Part shown: one piece after another, positions 26,170 through 35,206 of the stretch
How positions within the stretch are numbered: the stretch's first letter is position 1
Layout of the letters: each line of letters opens with the position of its first letter
Origin: Azophilus sp965221755
GTDB lineage: Bacteria > Pseudomonadota > Gammaproteobacteria > Pseudomonadales > Azotimanducaceae
Assembly: GCA_965221755.1 (NCBI GenBank)
Contig: OZ244921.1
Span: 2,418,001 to 2,482,000 of the forward strand
Direction: 5' to 3'
DNA length: 64,000 nt
Translations under genes and position numbers: made by a program
Notes under the pieces: generated by a model
Told to the model about the DNA's origin: nothing
The model's input: the letters and a program-made list of their open reading frames with translations, nothing else
Database searches by the model: none

Positions 26170-27300
26170 TCAGAGCGACCCGAAGCGCTTCAAGTGGTGA
26201 TCGACATTGCCGAACAGGGCGTCGATCATGGTCAGTCGCTTGAAGTAGTGGCCGATGTTGAGCTCGTCGGTCATGCCCATGCCGCCATGCAGCTGCACGG
26301 CGTTCTGGCCGACGAAGCGGCCGGACTTGCCCACCTGCACCTTAAAGGCCGAAACCGCCTTTTGCGCCTCGGGTCCGTAGCCTTCCGCCATGCGCATGGC
26401 GGCCATGTACATCAGGGACTTCGCCTGCTCGTGCTCCATGAACATATCGACCATGCGATGCTGCAGCACTTGGAACTTGCCGATCGGCTGGCCGAACTGC
26501 TTGCGGGTCTTGCAGTACTCCACGGTGTCCTTGTAAAGCACCTCCATGCAGCCCACCGCCTCGGCGCCCACGGCCAGGATGCCTTCATCGATCACCTGCT
26601 CGAGAATGGGCAGGCCGCCGCCCTCTTCGCCGAGCAGCGCGCCGGCGTCAAGATCCACGTTCTCCAACGTCACTTCCGAGGCGGCGAAGCCGTCCACGGT
26701 GGGGTAGTCGCGTCGGCTTAGGCCGTCGGCGTCGGCGGGCACCAGAAAAAGGGAGACGCCCGCGGCATCGCGCTGCGCCCCTCGGCTTCGCGCCGACACC
26801 GCCAGCCAGTCCGCCGACGGGCCGTTGAGCGTCACCGCCTTGTAGCCGTTCAGGCGCCAGCCGCCATCGCGGCGCTCGGCCTTGGTGGTGAGGTCGGCCA
26901 AGTTGTAGCGCCCCTGGGGCTCGGCAAAGGCGAGCGCCGCCTGGCTTTCCCCGTTGATGATGCCGGGAAGCCGAGCCTGCCTCTGCGCCTGGGTTCCCGC
27001 CCGCCTCAGCGCGCCGCCCGCCAGCACCACGGTGGCCAGCAGCGGTTCGATGAGCAGCCCCTTGCCGAACTGCTCCCACATGGCGATGCTCTCGATGGGA
27101 CCGCCGCCAAAGCCGCCGTCCTCCTCGGCAAAAGGCACCGCCAGCCAGCCGAGTTCGGCAAAGGTCCGCCAGTGGTCGGCATTGAAGTCCGCCCCCGACT
27201 TGACGGTCCGCTGCCGTTCGTTGAAGCCGTAGTCGTTTTGAATGAAGCGCTCAATGCTCTCCTTGAGAAGCGTCTGCTCCTCCGAAAACGAAAAATCCAT
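26170..27300 (-). CDS. Acyl-CoA dehydrogenase
   Basis: The 376-residue flavoprotein starts MDFSFSEEQTLLKESIERF, a standard acyl-CoA dehydrogenase opening. It has the FAD-binding LAFAEPQGRY region, ASEVTLENV, and the C-terminal AVQLHGGMGMTDELNIGHYF with the loop that carries the substrate-side residues. It should oxidise an acyl-CoA to the enoyl-CoA and pass electrons to ETF. ATG 27300 has AAGAGG upstream. The next gene upstream is an acyl-CoA dehydrogenase-like paralogue and an enoyl-CoA hydratase lies beyond it, so a short beta-oxidation set is likely. The chain or ring substrate is unknown. Confidence 0.92.
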   Translation of the reverse strand: MDFSFSEEQTLLKESIERFIQNDYGFNERQRTVKSGADFNADHWRTFAELGWLAVPFAEEDGGFGGGPIESIAMWEQFGKGLLIEPLLATVVLAGGALRRAGTQAQRQARLPGIINGESQAALAFAEPQGRYNLADLTTKAERRDGGWRLNGYKAVTLNGPSADWLAVSARSRGAQRDAAGVSLFLVPADADGLSRRDYPTVDGFAASEVTLENVDLDAGALLGEEGGGLPILEQVIDEGILAVGAEAVGCMEVLYKDTVEYCKTRKQFGQPIGKFQVLQHRMVDMFMEHEQAKSLMYMAAMRMAEGYGPEAQKAVSAFKVQVGKSGRFVGQNAVQLHGGMGMTDELNIGHYFKRLTMIDALFGNVDHHLKRFGSL

Positions 27301-27405
27301 CAAAACCTCTTGCGTTGCTGCTGGAAGCCTTTGGCTCGTTCCATTGCGGCGCAAATGACGCCGAAGGAACAGCCTGTCCGCTACGGAGCCGTCCCCAAGG
27401 GGCCC

Positions 27406-28509
27406 TCAACCCGTCAAGCGAGCGGCCAAACGCCGTCGATGGGCATCAAGCGCCCAAAGGGGCGTTAGCATACCTGCTAAGGGCGGCGAGGCGTAGCCCG
27501 GACCGATGGGGCCTTCGTTGTCCGTCAAGGTGGGATCCGGCTGCGGCAGCGCGTAGTAGCCCGCCGCGGCAATCCTCAGTTCGCCAAGCTCACGCTCCAA
27601 GTCCGACGCACCCAATGCCAGCAGGCTCGCCTTGGCGCCGGGACGCCCCTTGCCCGCCGAGCGGTCGGCGAGGCTTCTCGCTTCAAGCGCCCGCAGGGAC
27701 GCAAGCCGCACTTCAAGGCGCGCCAGCCGGCGCCTGAAGCCCGCATCGCCGTCCAGAGAGCCTCCGCAGCCGTCGGCAATTGCCGGCAGGTCGGTCTTCA
27801 GCCGGGCAAGCCGCGCCTCGGCGCCGGCGGTGACGGCCACGGGTGCTTGTTCGCCGCAAAGCGCGGCGTCCAACGCAGCCAAGCCGCCGCCGGGCGGGCT
27901 CAGCAAGTCCGCCGGGGCATCGGCAAAGGCCAGGGTTTGGGCATCGACGCAGCCAACGCCGGCGGCTTCCATGGAAACGGCGAAGAGGCCTGAACCGCCG
28001 CCGTCCATGGCAGCCAGGCAAAGCGCGTGGGTGGCCCGGCCAAGGCCGCCGATTGCGGTCAGCGTTCCGCGCAGCACATGGCCCGCGCCGCTTGGCCGGG
28101 CGCGCAGTCCCGCCTCGTCCATCGACAGCCCGCTCAAACCGGCCGCCCAGCGGCTGCGGGCGGCCCGGATGTCCTCCAAGCAACGCTCGCCAAGCGCCCC
28201 GCCGCCGTGCGCTTGGACCAATGGCCCCACCAAGCCGACGCCAACGGGGTCCATGACCGGCGCTTGGGCCAAGGCCAGCGCCCGCTCCCAAATGAAGCGC
28301 TGCTCAAGGGACCAGCCCGTTCCGCCGTAGGCTTGCGGCCATGCCGGCACCGACCAGCCGCGGCGACGCAGCGCCGCAAACCAGCGCTCCACGGTCGCCT
28401 GGCGAACTGGGCGGAACGGCGGCAGCGGCCATTGATCCCGCAGAAACCGGCGCACCTCGACGGCGAACGCCGAATCCTTCGCCCGCATCATCGCGTCCCC
28501 GCATTCCAT
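27406..28509 (-). CDS. Acyl-CoA dehydrogenase-like protein with altered C-terminus
   Basis: The first part (VRRFLRDQWPLPPF, RRGWSVPAWPQAYGGTGWSLEQRFIWERALA) is that of CaiA-type acyl-CoA dehydrogenases, often the second subunit of a heteromeric pair. Low-complexity Ala/Gly-rich replacement and loss of several conserved middle motifs suggest a divergent or weakly constrained copy. The usual end with a GG-x-x-E-x-QR-x-x-IA motif is absent. After GPGYASPP the frame runs through two small hairpins (27451-27480) and stops. So it may be a damaged partner subunit. ATG 28509 is one of several close starts. It lies 105 bases upstream of the intact dehydrogenase on the same strand. Confidence 0.7.
   Translation of the reverse strand: MECGDAMMRAKDSAFAVEVRRFLRDQWPLPPFRPVRQATVERWFAALRRRGWSVPAWPQAYGGTGWSLEQRFIWERALALAQAPVMDPVGVGLVGPLVQAHGGGALGERCLEDIRAARSRWAAGLSGLSMDEAGLRARPSGAGHVLRGTLTAIGGLGRATHALCLAAMDGGGSGLFAVSMEAAGVGCVDAQTLAFADAPADLLSPPGGGLAALDAALCGEQAPVAVTAGAEARLARLKTDLPAIADGCGGSLDGDAGFRRRLARLEVRLASLRALEARSLADRSAGKGRPGAKASLLALGASDLERELGELRIAAAGYYALPQPDPTLTDNEGPIGPGYASPPLAGMLTPLWALDAHRRRLAARLTG
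27451..27480. repeat. Two adjacent small hairpins at the end of the dehydrogenase-like gene
   Basis: CGCCC-aaag-GGGCG at 27451-27464 is followed by TTAGCA-tacc-TGCTAA at 27465-27480. Both stems are perfect. They replace the coding region where the conserved C-terminal motif of the gene should be, and lie between two acyl-CoA dehydrogenase genes. They could be a small palindromic insertion or a processing signal. Confidence 0.5.
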
Positions 28510-28714
28510 GAAGCAAACCTCGAATCAAGACGCGGACGCAGGCTGCCAGGACGGCGCCAGGCGCGGTTCCGCCACGCGATGGACCGCCGACTGGGAAACG
28601 CGCGGGGCAAGCCGAGAGCTTGCGGGACGGCGCCCGGTCCCAAGCCATCGCAGCCCTTGGTGAAACCATCCCGGTGGTGCAACATGGCGCTCCCCTCAAC
28701 ACAAGCCCAATCCC

Positions 28715-29572
28715 ATGCCATACAAAACCATTTTGACCGACTTGGAGGACGGCGTCCTAACCTTGACGCTCAACCGTCCGGAAAGGCTCAACGCCTTCAA
28801 CCGGGAAATGCAGACGGAGATGATCGACGCCTTCGACGCCGCCGATGCGGACGACCGGGTGCGGGCCGTCATCGTCACCGGCGCCGGCCGCGGCTTCTGT
28901 GCCGGGGCCGATCTCTCCTCCGGCGGCAACACCTTTGACGCAGACGCCCGCCCGGACCGGGAAAGCGGCCTCCAGGCCGATGGCGGCGGGGTGTTGACGC
29001 TGCGCATCTACGAGTGCCGCAAGCCGGTGATTGCCGCCATCAACGGCCCCGCGGTGGGGGTCGGCGTCACCATGACCCTGCCGATGGACATTCGCATCGC
29101 CGCAACCCAAGCCCGCATCGGCTTCGTGTTCGCCCGCCGGGGCATCGTGCCCGAAGCCTGCTCAAGCTACTTTCTGCCCCGGGTGGCGGGCATCAGCCAG
29201 GCGTTGGAATGGTGCTACAGCGGGCGCGTGTTCGCCGCCGAGGAGGCGCTTCGGGGCGGCTTGGTGCGCAGCCTGCATGACAAGGCCGACCTGCTGCCCG
29301 CCGCGCGGGAGATCGCCCGCGAGTTCAGCGAGCACAGCTCGCCGCTGTCGGTGACCCTGATTCGGCACATGATGTGGCGCATGTTGGGCGCCGACCATCC
29401 CGTGGAGGCGCACAACCTCGATTCAAGAGCCCTCTACCATCTCGGCCGGGGGGGCGACGCCAAGGAGGGGGTCGAGGCCTTCCTTGAGAAACGCCCGGCG
29501 CAGTTCAAGGGCCGGGTGAGCGAGGACCTGCCGGAGTTCTTTCCCTGGTGGGAGAAGCGAAGCTTTTCCTGA
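28715..29572 (+). CDS. Enoyl-CoA hydratase/isomerase (crotonase family)
   Basis: A 285-residue crotonase with NRPERLNAFN, the oxyanion-hole segment GRGFCAGADLSSGG, and VAAINGPAVGVGVTMTLP-type second oxyanion loop (IAAINGPAVGVGVT). The Glu in RRGIVPEACSSYFLPR matches one of the two catalytic glutamates. Enzymes of this group hydrate enoyl-CoA or carry out related CoA-ester reactions. It is divergent from the acyl-CoA dehydrogenase pair 200 bases away, and the three together fit a beta-oxidation module. The gene looks intact. Confidence 0.92.
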   Translation: MPYKTILTDLEDGVLTLTLNRPERLNAFNREMQTEMIDAFDAADADDRVRAVIVTGAGRGFCAGADLSSGGNTFDADARPDRESGLQADGGGVLTLRIYECRKPVIAAINGPAVGVGVTMTLPMDIRIAATQARIGFVFARRGIVPEACSSYFLPRVAGISQALEWCYSGRVFAAEEALRGGLVRSLHDKADLLPAAREIAREFSEHSSPLSVTLIRHMMWRMLGADHPVEAHNLDSRALYHLGRGGDAKEGVEAFLEKRPAQFKGRVSEDLPEFFPWWEKRSFS

Positions 29573-29766
29573 CCGTTCGACGCAGTGGGAGAGGCGATGC
29601 GTCTCCCAACCACTCGAAGGGCGGCGCTTGCCGCAGCCCTGGGGAGATGGCGGGGAGTCATCCCGTTCGGCAGGCAAGGGACGGAACACATGGGAAGCGA
29701 GCGATTTGGTACCCTATTCAACACCAAAGCAGCTTGCCAACACTGGGAAAGCTTGAGGAGACGACC

Positions 29767-30006
29767 ATGACCGAACCGGAAATCGCCCAAAAGGCGCCCT
29801 ATCCCGTCGCAGTGACCCAAGGGGAGAAGTACTTCTGGTGCGCCTGCGGACGAAGCGCCAACCAGCCGTTCTGCGACGGGTCGCACAAGGACACCGGCCT
29901 GACGCCGCTGCCGTGGTCAGCGACGGAAGACAAGACGCTGTACTTCTGCGGCTGCAAGCGCACCAGCGGCGCTCCGCTGTGCGACGGCGCCCACAACCGG
30001 CTATAG
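29767..30006 (+). CDS. Dual CDGSH iron-sulfur protein
   Basis: A 79-residue protein with two CDGSH-type [2Fe-2S] sites. The first uses C25, C27, C36 and H40 (CACGRSANQPFCDGSH). The second uses C61, C63, C72 and H76 (CGCKRTSGAPLCDGAH). The three-Cys/one-His ligation gives redox-active, labile clusters known from mitoNEET and bacterial relatives, with roles in electron or cluster transfer. There is no membrane anchor. GAGGAG precedes the ATG. The following DUF349 gene starts 28 bases later and may be cotranscribed. Confidence 0.92.
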   Translation: MTEPEIAQKAPYPVAVTQGEKYFWCACGRSANQPFCDGSHKDTGLTPLPWSATEDKTLYFCGCKRTSGAPLCDGAHNRL

Positions 30007-30034
30007 CAACCCCAGTGGTCTTCAGGCAACCGTC

Positions 30035-32644
30035 ATGTCCTCACGGGGTTTTCTGTCGCGGCTGTTCAAAGGCAAGGATTCCTTGGGGTCCGACGTTGCC
30101 GAGGAGCGCCGGGGCGCCCTTGCAGCGCTGACGGCGGCAGCGGCGGCAACCGAACAGGGGCGGCTCGCCAAGCTCGCCGCCAACGACCCGAACGCGGCCG
30201 TGCGCCGCGCGGCCATCGACCGCCTTGAGGACGAATCCGCCCTGACCGTCCTGCTGGACGACCCGGCGGTCGCCGACGCGGCCGCGCGGCGCCTGGGCGG
30301 CAAGGACAGCGAAGTCGATCATCCCGCCGTTCGCGCAGTTCGGGTGCAGGGCGCGGCAAGCCCGGAGGCCGCGCTGGGGATCGCTCGCCAAGCCGCCGGC
30401 CCCCGGGAGCTGGCCGATCTCTACCTGCGCTGTCCGGAAGCGCTGCGGCCGACGTTGATGCCAGTCCTGCGGCAGTTCGGGGAAGCTGGCCTTGCGGCCT
30501 TGGAGAAACGCGCCCGCAACCGCGACAAGGCGTCCAACCGCTGCGCCCGCGCCGAGCTCGGGCGGCTGCGCAACATGGTCAAGTCGGTGGGCGACGTTCG
30601 CGCGCGGGCCGAGGAGCTGGCTGCGGTCCTGAGCAAGGCTGAGGCTGGGGAGCTGACGCCGCGCATCATCCATCTCAAGAAGGAATTGCGGGGCTGCTGC
30701 CGTTCAATCCAAGCCAAGGCGGATTCGCTGGCTGAGTACGGCGTGGGGACGCCGGACTTGTCCGCCTGGCTCGCTGCCGCCCATTATGAGGAAACGCCGA
30801 ACGCCATCCCCGCGCCGCCAGCGGCGGCCGCCGACGCATCCTTCCAATCGCTGGTTCAAGCCCTCAGGGAACTGTCTGGGCAAATGGCCGCCGGCGCCGC
30901 CTTCGAGGCCGTCAGGGAACGGCGCGAGGCGCTCACTGCCGAGTGGCTGACCCTCGCCGACCATGCGCGGCCCGACGACGCCCAGCATCGTCTCTTCGAA
31001 TCGGTCAGCCACCAGTATCAAGCGCTCGCAGCGGCAGTGGAGCGATGCCGCAGCCTCGCCATGCCCGGCGGAGCTCCCCCGCCGATCACCGAATGGCCAA
31101 GGGAGCCGGACGCCCTGCGGACCCTTTGGACGCGGCAGCGGGCGGCGGGGCGCCAGCGCAAGGCGCTTGAGCGCGAGCTGGCCCGCGTCAGTTGGCCGGA
31201 ATGGGCGCAGCCTCCGCAACCGCTGCGGCAGGCCACAGCCCGAATCGCCGACCTGCGGCGCTTTGAGGATGCGGTCGAGGCGCACCAGGAGCGGCTCGCC
31301 GCGCAACTTGAAGCCGCTGTCCGGGAGATCGCCGCCGCCCTTGAGGCCGGCCGCCTGCAGGGCGCCGTCTCGGCCTTGGGCTTGGCCCGCCGCCTTGAGA
31401 GGTCGCTGCCGGACCGCTTGGCAACGGCGCACCGCAAAGCCATCTCCCGGTGCGCCGCCCGGGTGGATGAGTTGCGCGATTGGCAAACCTTCGCCACGGC
31501 GCCCAAGCGGGAACGGTTGGTTGCGGCCATGAGCGCCTTGGCCGAACGCCCCGAGCCGCCGCCGGAGCAGGCCGCCCGGATCAAGGCGCTGCGCAGCGAG
31601 TGGGGCGCGCTGGGCAACCCCTCCGGCAGCAGGGAGCGCGGCCTGCAAGGCCAGTTCAACCGCGCCGCCGAACGCGCCTTCGAGCCCTGCCGCGCCCACT
31701 ACGTGGAGCAAGCGGAGCTGCGCAGCCGCAACCTGGCCGAGCGCGAGCGCATCTGCGCGCAGCTTGAGGCCTATCTGGCCAAGGTCGATTGGACCGCCGC
31801 CGACATGCGGGCAGCCGAGCAAATCATGCGCGCGGCGCGCGAGGAATGGCGTTCCCTGCACCCGGTTGACCGGCAGGGGAGCAAGGCCGTCGAAGACCGC
31901 TTTGAGCGGTGCCAAGCACGGATTCACGCCGAAGTGAAGCGGGCTTGGGAGCGCAACCTCGCCAGCAAGCGCGACATCGTGGCGGCCGCCGAGGCGCTGG
32001 CGGCGGGCGATGCCGACGTGGCGGCCAAGGTGGCCGAGGTCAAGCGCCTGCAGCAGCGCTGGCGAGCCGTGGGCGTCACCCCGCGCAGCGCCGACCAAAA
32101 GCTCTGGCGGCAGTTTCGCGGGCACTGCGACCGCGTCTTCGGCGCTCGGGACGCCCATCGCCAGCAGGCCGAACGGCGGGTGGACGCCGCCGTCGCTGCC
32201 GCCGAGGACATCTGCCGCACCCTGCAGGAGGCGCTGGAGGCATCCGCCTGCGAGCCGCCCGACCCGGCGCTGGCGCATCGGCTGCGGGCCGAACTCGAAG
32301 GCTTGGGATTGCCCGAGCGCCACCGCCGGCCGGCATGCGCCGCTTTGAGGAGCTGGCCCGGGACTACGGCCAAGTGCTGCGCATCGCCAGGCAAAGGGCC
32401 GCGCTCGCCGATCTGGAGCGGCTTCAGGCTTGGGATCTGGAGGTCAGCCAAGCCGAGGCTGCGGGTCGATCCGTGGCTGCGCCCGCCCCCCAGTTCGCGG
32501 GCCGCGGCCAAGGCTCAAGCTGCGTCGAGCAGTCCCTGCGGGAACTCACGGTGGCTGCGGAGCTCCAAGCCGGCATCGAATCCCCTCCGGAGGATGCCGA
32601 ACTGCGCCTGCAAGTGCAGGTGCGGTCCCTCAACGAGAGCATGA
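30035..32644 (+). CDS. DUF349-repeat protein, 3' end frameshifted
   Basis: A very long Ala/Arg/Glu-rich helical protein with repeated DUF349 units, seen as WRSLHPVDRQGSKAVEDRFE, and again as RWRAVGVTPRSADQKLWRQF. DUF349 proteins are cytoplasmic, mostly coiled, and little characterised. Up to about residue 765 the frame is consistent. After EGLGLPERHRR it turns into Ser/Pro/Arg-rich nonsense, whereas the frame one base earlier carries RRFEELARDYGQVLRIARQR and continues protein-like to a stop at 32778. A single-base deletion near 32320-32345 explains this. It is either a real frameshift or a sequence error; the true gene would span 30035-32778. Confidence 0.8.
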   Translation: MSSRGFLSRLFKGKDSLGSDVAEERRGALAALTAAAAATEQGRLAKLAANDPNAAVRRAAIDRLEDESALTVLLDDPAVADAAARRLGGKDSEVDHPAVRAVRVQGAASPEAALGIARQAAGPRELADLYLRCPEALRPTLMPVLRQFGEAGLAALEKRARNRDKASNRCARAELGRLRNMVKSVGDVRARAEELAAVLSKAEAGELTPRIIHLKKELRGCCRSIQAKADSLAEYGVGTPDLSAWLAAAHYEETPNAIPAPPAAAADASFQSLVQALRELSGQMAAGAAFEAVRERREALTAEWLTLADHARPDDAQHRLFESVSHQYQALAAAVERCRSLAMPGGAPPPITEWPREPDALRTLWTRQRAAGRQRKALERELARVSWPEWAQPPQPLRQATARIADLRRFEDAVEAHQERLAAQLEAAVREIAAALEAGRLQGAVSALGLARRLERSLPDRLATAHRKAISRCAARVDELRDWQTFATAPKRERLVAAMSALAERPEPPPEQAARIKALRSEWGALGNPSGSRERGLQGQFNRAAERAFEPCRAHYVEQAELRSRNLAERERICAQLEAYLAKVDWTAADMRAAEQIMRAAREEWRSLHPVDRQGSKAVEDRFERCQARIHAEVKRAWERNLASKRDIVAAAEALAAGDADVAAKVAEVKRLQQRWRAVGVTPRSADQKLWRQFRGHCDRVFGARDAHRQQAERRVDAAVAAAEDICRTLQEALEASACEPPDPALAHRLRAELEGLGLPERHRRPACAALRSWPGTTAKCCASPGKGPRSPIWSGFRLGIWRSAKPRLRVDPWLRPPPSSRAAAKAQAASSSPCGNSRWLRSSKPASNPLRRMPNCACKCRCGPSTRA

Positions 32645-32804
32645 ATCGCGGCACGGGGCGCAGGGCGCCGCCGGAGCTGGCCGCGCAGTGGTGCCGAACC
32701 GGGCCCAAGTCGCCAGCCTGCGACCCGCTTCGGAAGCGTTTCTTCGCCGCCTTGCGCGTGCTCAGCGAGGCGGCCTGAACCCGAAGCCGGCGCCGCCCAA
32801 GCGG

Positions 32805-32834
32805 CTGGCGCCAATGGTTCTGGCGCCAATGGTT
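32805..32834 (+). repeat. 15-bp tandem duplication
   Basis: CTGGCGCCAATGGTT occurs twice in tandem, and GGCGCC recurs once more after it. It lies between the ends of the convergent DUF349 and glycerate kinase genes. GGCGCCAATGG copies may form weak stems. Nothing else is visible in this 140-base gap. Confidence 0.6.
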
Positions 32835-32918
32835 AAGGCGCCGCCGTGGAGTTGGATCGGCTCCGACGCCACAAAACGGCAAGGCCATCCCCGCCCGCCT
32901 GAACGCTGCTTGAATGGA

Positions 32919-33788
32919 TCAAGCGGCGATGAGGCGGTGGTCACGGCCCAAGCGCAGCCGCCAATCGGCGCGGCTGGCGAAGTTCGACCGCTGCCATCGG
33001 GTTAGGCGCTCGTAGTGGGCAATGAAGCGGTCGAGCTGCGCCCGGGACATGCGCCGGTGCGGCGCAAGGCTGCGTTCCTGCGCGGCTCGCCAACGCCGAA
33101 CTGCGTCCATGCCGGGCACTTCGATGTAGATCCACCAATCCACCCGCTGCCAGAGCCGCGCGTAGTCGGCGCAGGCGGCGTTGACATAGGCGCGCCAGCT
33201 TCCATTACGGTCCTCCTCCGCCTCCAGTCGATTCACGGGCGAGCGCAGCATGGCCTCCGGCTGCGGCTCAACGCCTAGGCACCAACCCTCGAAGATCAGC
33301 GTGTCGACCGATTCCGCCAGCGGCCACTGGGCTGTTGGGCTGGGCTCGTCGCGGCCCTTGTCAAATCGCGGCAAGCGGACGTTGCGGCCCGCCAGCACGT
33401 CGTCGAGCACGGCCAGCGCCAACGTCAGGTCATGGGTGCCGGGCGGGCCGCGGGTGGCCAGCAGCGGATGGACCGTCCGCGCCAGCTGCAAGCGCGCGTC
33501 CTTGGCGAGATAGAAGTCGTCTAGGGAGCAGACGGCGGCGGCGCGCCCGGCCAAAGCGGCGGCTTGGGCGATGAGGGCGGCCAACGTGGATTTGCCGGCG
33601 CCCTGCCCGCCGCTGAGGCCGACGCAGCGCTTGTTCCGCAGCGCTAGGGCAGAGATGGCGGCAACGGCGCGCCAATCGACCGGCGCATCCGCTGGCAGGC
33701 GCTCGTGCAAGTCCGCCAGCCGGCGCCGGTCCACCTCCGGGGCAAGGCGGTCGGCAATGGCGCGGAGGGTCGGGGTTCCAGATGCCAT
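32919..33788 (-). CDS. D-glycerate 3-kinase-like P-loop kinase
   Basis: The 289-residue protein has Walker A GLSGGQGAGKSTLAALIA near residue 60, the SLDDFYL motif that follows in uridine kinase/phosphoribulokinase-like enzymes, RGPPGTHDL and FDKGRDEPSP. LIFEGWCLGVEPQP is diagnostic for the plant-type glycerate kinase/YggC group. The likely reaction is ATP-dependent phosphorylation of D-glycerate to 3-phosphoglycerate, closing photorespiratory-like or glyoxylate salvage. The C-terminal RLTRW motif is conserved too. The gene is divergent from the AAA ATPase across a gap that holds a dispersed repeat. Confidence 0.87.
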   Translation of the reverse strand: MASGTPTLRAIADRLAPEVDRRRLADLHERLPADAPVDWRAVAAISALALRNKRCVGLSGGQGAGKSTLAALIAQAAALAGRAAAVCSLDDFYLAKDARLQLARTVHPLLATRGPPGTHDLTLALAVLDDVLAGRNVRLPRFDKGRDEPSPTAQWPLAESVDTLIFEGWCLGVEPQPEAMLRSPVNRLEAEEDRNGSWRAYVNAACADYARLWQRVDWWIYIEVPGMDAVRRWRAAQERSLAPHRRMSRAQLDRFIAHYERLTRWQRSNFASRADWRLRLGRDHRLIAA

Positions 33789-33852
33789 GTGCTTTGCCCT
33801 TTCGGCGAACCGCTCACATTGAGGTGGTTGATGATGATCGAATCCAGCAGAT

Positions 33853-33894
33853 GTGCGGGCTCACAAACATATCGGAACCTGACCCACGCAACGG
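33853..33894 (+). repeat. Dispersed 42-bp repeat module (copy E)
   Basis: Starts GTGCGGGCTCACAAACAT and ends GACCCACGCAACGG. The same 42-base unit is found at 20254-20295 (minus) and 56518-56559 (plus), and its first half is shared with the long module at 48741-48841. It lies between the divergent glycerate kinase and AAA ATPase starts, 64 bases before the latter. Confidence 0.8.
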
Positions 33895-33957
33895 CCCGGG
33901 ACGAGCCAATCCCAATGCTGGTAAGCTATCCGCATCAAGCCTCTGCCGACGCCAACC

Positions 33958-35133
33958 ATGCGGTTCAACACGGAACTTGCGCACCAAATCGCCCACGTCG
34001 ATTCACCCCGAGACGAAGCCAGGTATTTTGCGGACCGCGAAGAGGAAATCACGCTGTTCAAAAATGGCCTGCAGTCCTCCATGGCCCGTGAACAGGCTAT
34101 TTTCCGCATCTATCAAGGCGCTCCCGGCTGCGGCAAAACCGCACTGGCCGCTCATTTGGCCGAAACCAACGAAAATGCCGTTTTCATTAAGGTGAGACAC
34201 CACCATATGGTTGACTTTCCCTCCCTGATGGCTCGGGTTGAGGATGCGGCATCCAAACAGGAAGGTCAGCTGGCGGCCACTGCGGTCAAATGGGCGGGGC
34301 TGATGGGCGCCCGACTGACCGGACGAATGTTGGGGGAGGAAATGCGCAGAGCATCCAAAGAGCTTTCCACTGAGGACCTGCGCTTCGTCCTGCACGTCGA
34401 TGAGGCCCACAGCCTGCCGGACAGCGCCTTGGACGTGCTCAAGGATCTGCACATTGGCGGACTGGGCGAAACCGATCAAATCCCCTGCGCCGTGCTTCTG
34501 ACCGGCTTGGCCCATACCAAAGGACACGTCAATGATCATTCGGGCCTGACCAGAGCGGGCGATGCGGGCACTTATGGCATGTCGGCCCTGACGTCCGACG
34601 AATGCGCCGCATCCACCAACAGAATGCTGGAGGAGCTGCGCTGCGACAGGGCGCCGCCGGAGTTGAGGCAACTGCTCGCCGATGAGACCGCCCGCTGGTC
34701 ATTCGGATGGCCCCGCCACCTGTGGAGCGCGCACAAAGCCATTTGCGAGGCGCTGCTTGATGCCAAAGGAAGCCTGCAGGCCGTCAGCTTCAAGCGGATC
34801 GAGAATCGGTGCGCCGAGCTTCGATCCGAATGCTACGGGGATCGCCTGAAGGACGTAAGGGCACCATGCGATCCCGACCTCACCAAACGCATTGTCGCTC
34901 AAATCGGCAAGGCGCCGCCGCATTACAGCCACCGGGCCTTGAAAGCCCTGTGCGTCGATGAGGCCAAAAAACTCTGGCAGTCCGATGAGGACTTCGACGC
35001 ACAGGGAACGACCAACGAACTCATGGAAAACGGCATTGTTGAGCCGAAGGACGGCGTTTGGTCGCTGTCCATCCCATCAATGGGCGCCTGGGCCGAGCAG
35101 CAGCTTCAGCGAAGCGCTCGCACAATGGCATGA
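33958..35133 (+). CDS. AAA-type P-loop ATPase of unknown role
   Basis: The 391-residue protein has Walker A YQGAPGCGKTALAAHL at about residue 50 and Walker B RFVLHVDEAHSL about 90 residues later. The last quarter (YSHRALKALCVDEAKKL, then MENGIVEPKDGVWSLSIPSM) looks like a winged-helix domain, giving an Orc1/TniB-like layout of ATPase plus DNA-binding tail. No membrane segment or nuclease domain is visible. GC is somewhat lower than in the neighbours. It is followed by a tiny membrane coiled-coil gene 73 bases on. Such solitary ATPases often belong to mobile or defence loci, but nothing here proves that. Confidence 0.72.
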   Translation: MRFNTELAHQIAHVDSPRDEARYFADREEEITLFKNGLQSSMAREQAIFRIYQGAPGCGKTALAAHLAETNENAVFIKVRHHHMVDFPSLMARVEDAASKQEGQLAATAVKWAGLMGARLTGRMLGEEMRRASKELSTEDLRFVLHVDEAHSLPDSALDVLKDLHIGGLGETDQIPCAVLLTGLAHTKGHVNDHSGLTRAGDAGTYGMSALTSDECAASTNRMLEELRCDRAPPELRQLLADETARWSFGWPRHLWSAHKAICEALLDAKGSLQAVSFKRIENRCAELRSECYGDRLKDVRAPCDPDLTKRIVAQIGKAPPHYSHRALKALCVDEAKKLWQSDEDFDAQGTTNELMENGIVEPKDGVWSLSIPSMGAWAEQQLQRSARTMA

Positions 35134-35206
35134 CTTCGACGGATCGAAGTTGAGAGGTTGCGTCCGAGCCTTGCTGTGCCTGGGCTGGTTCAATGAGACT
35201 GGCCAA

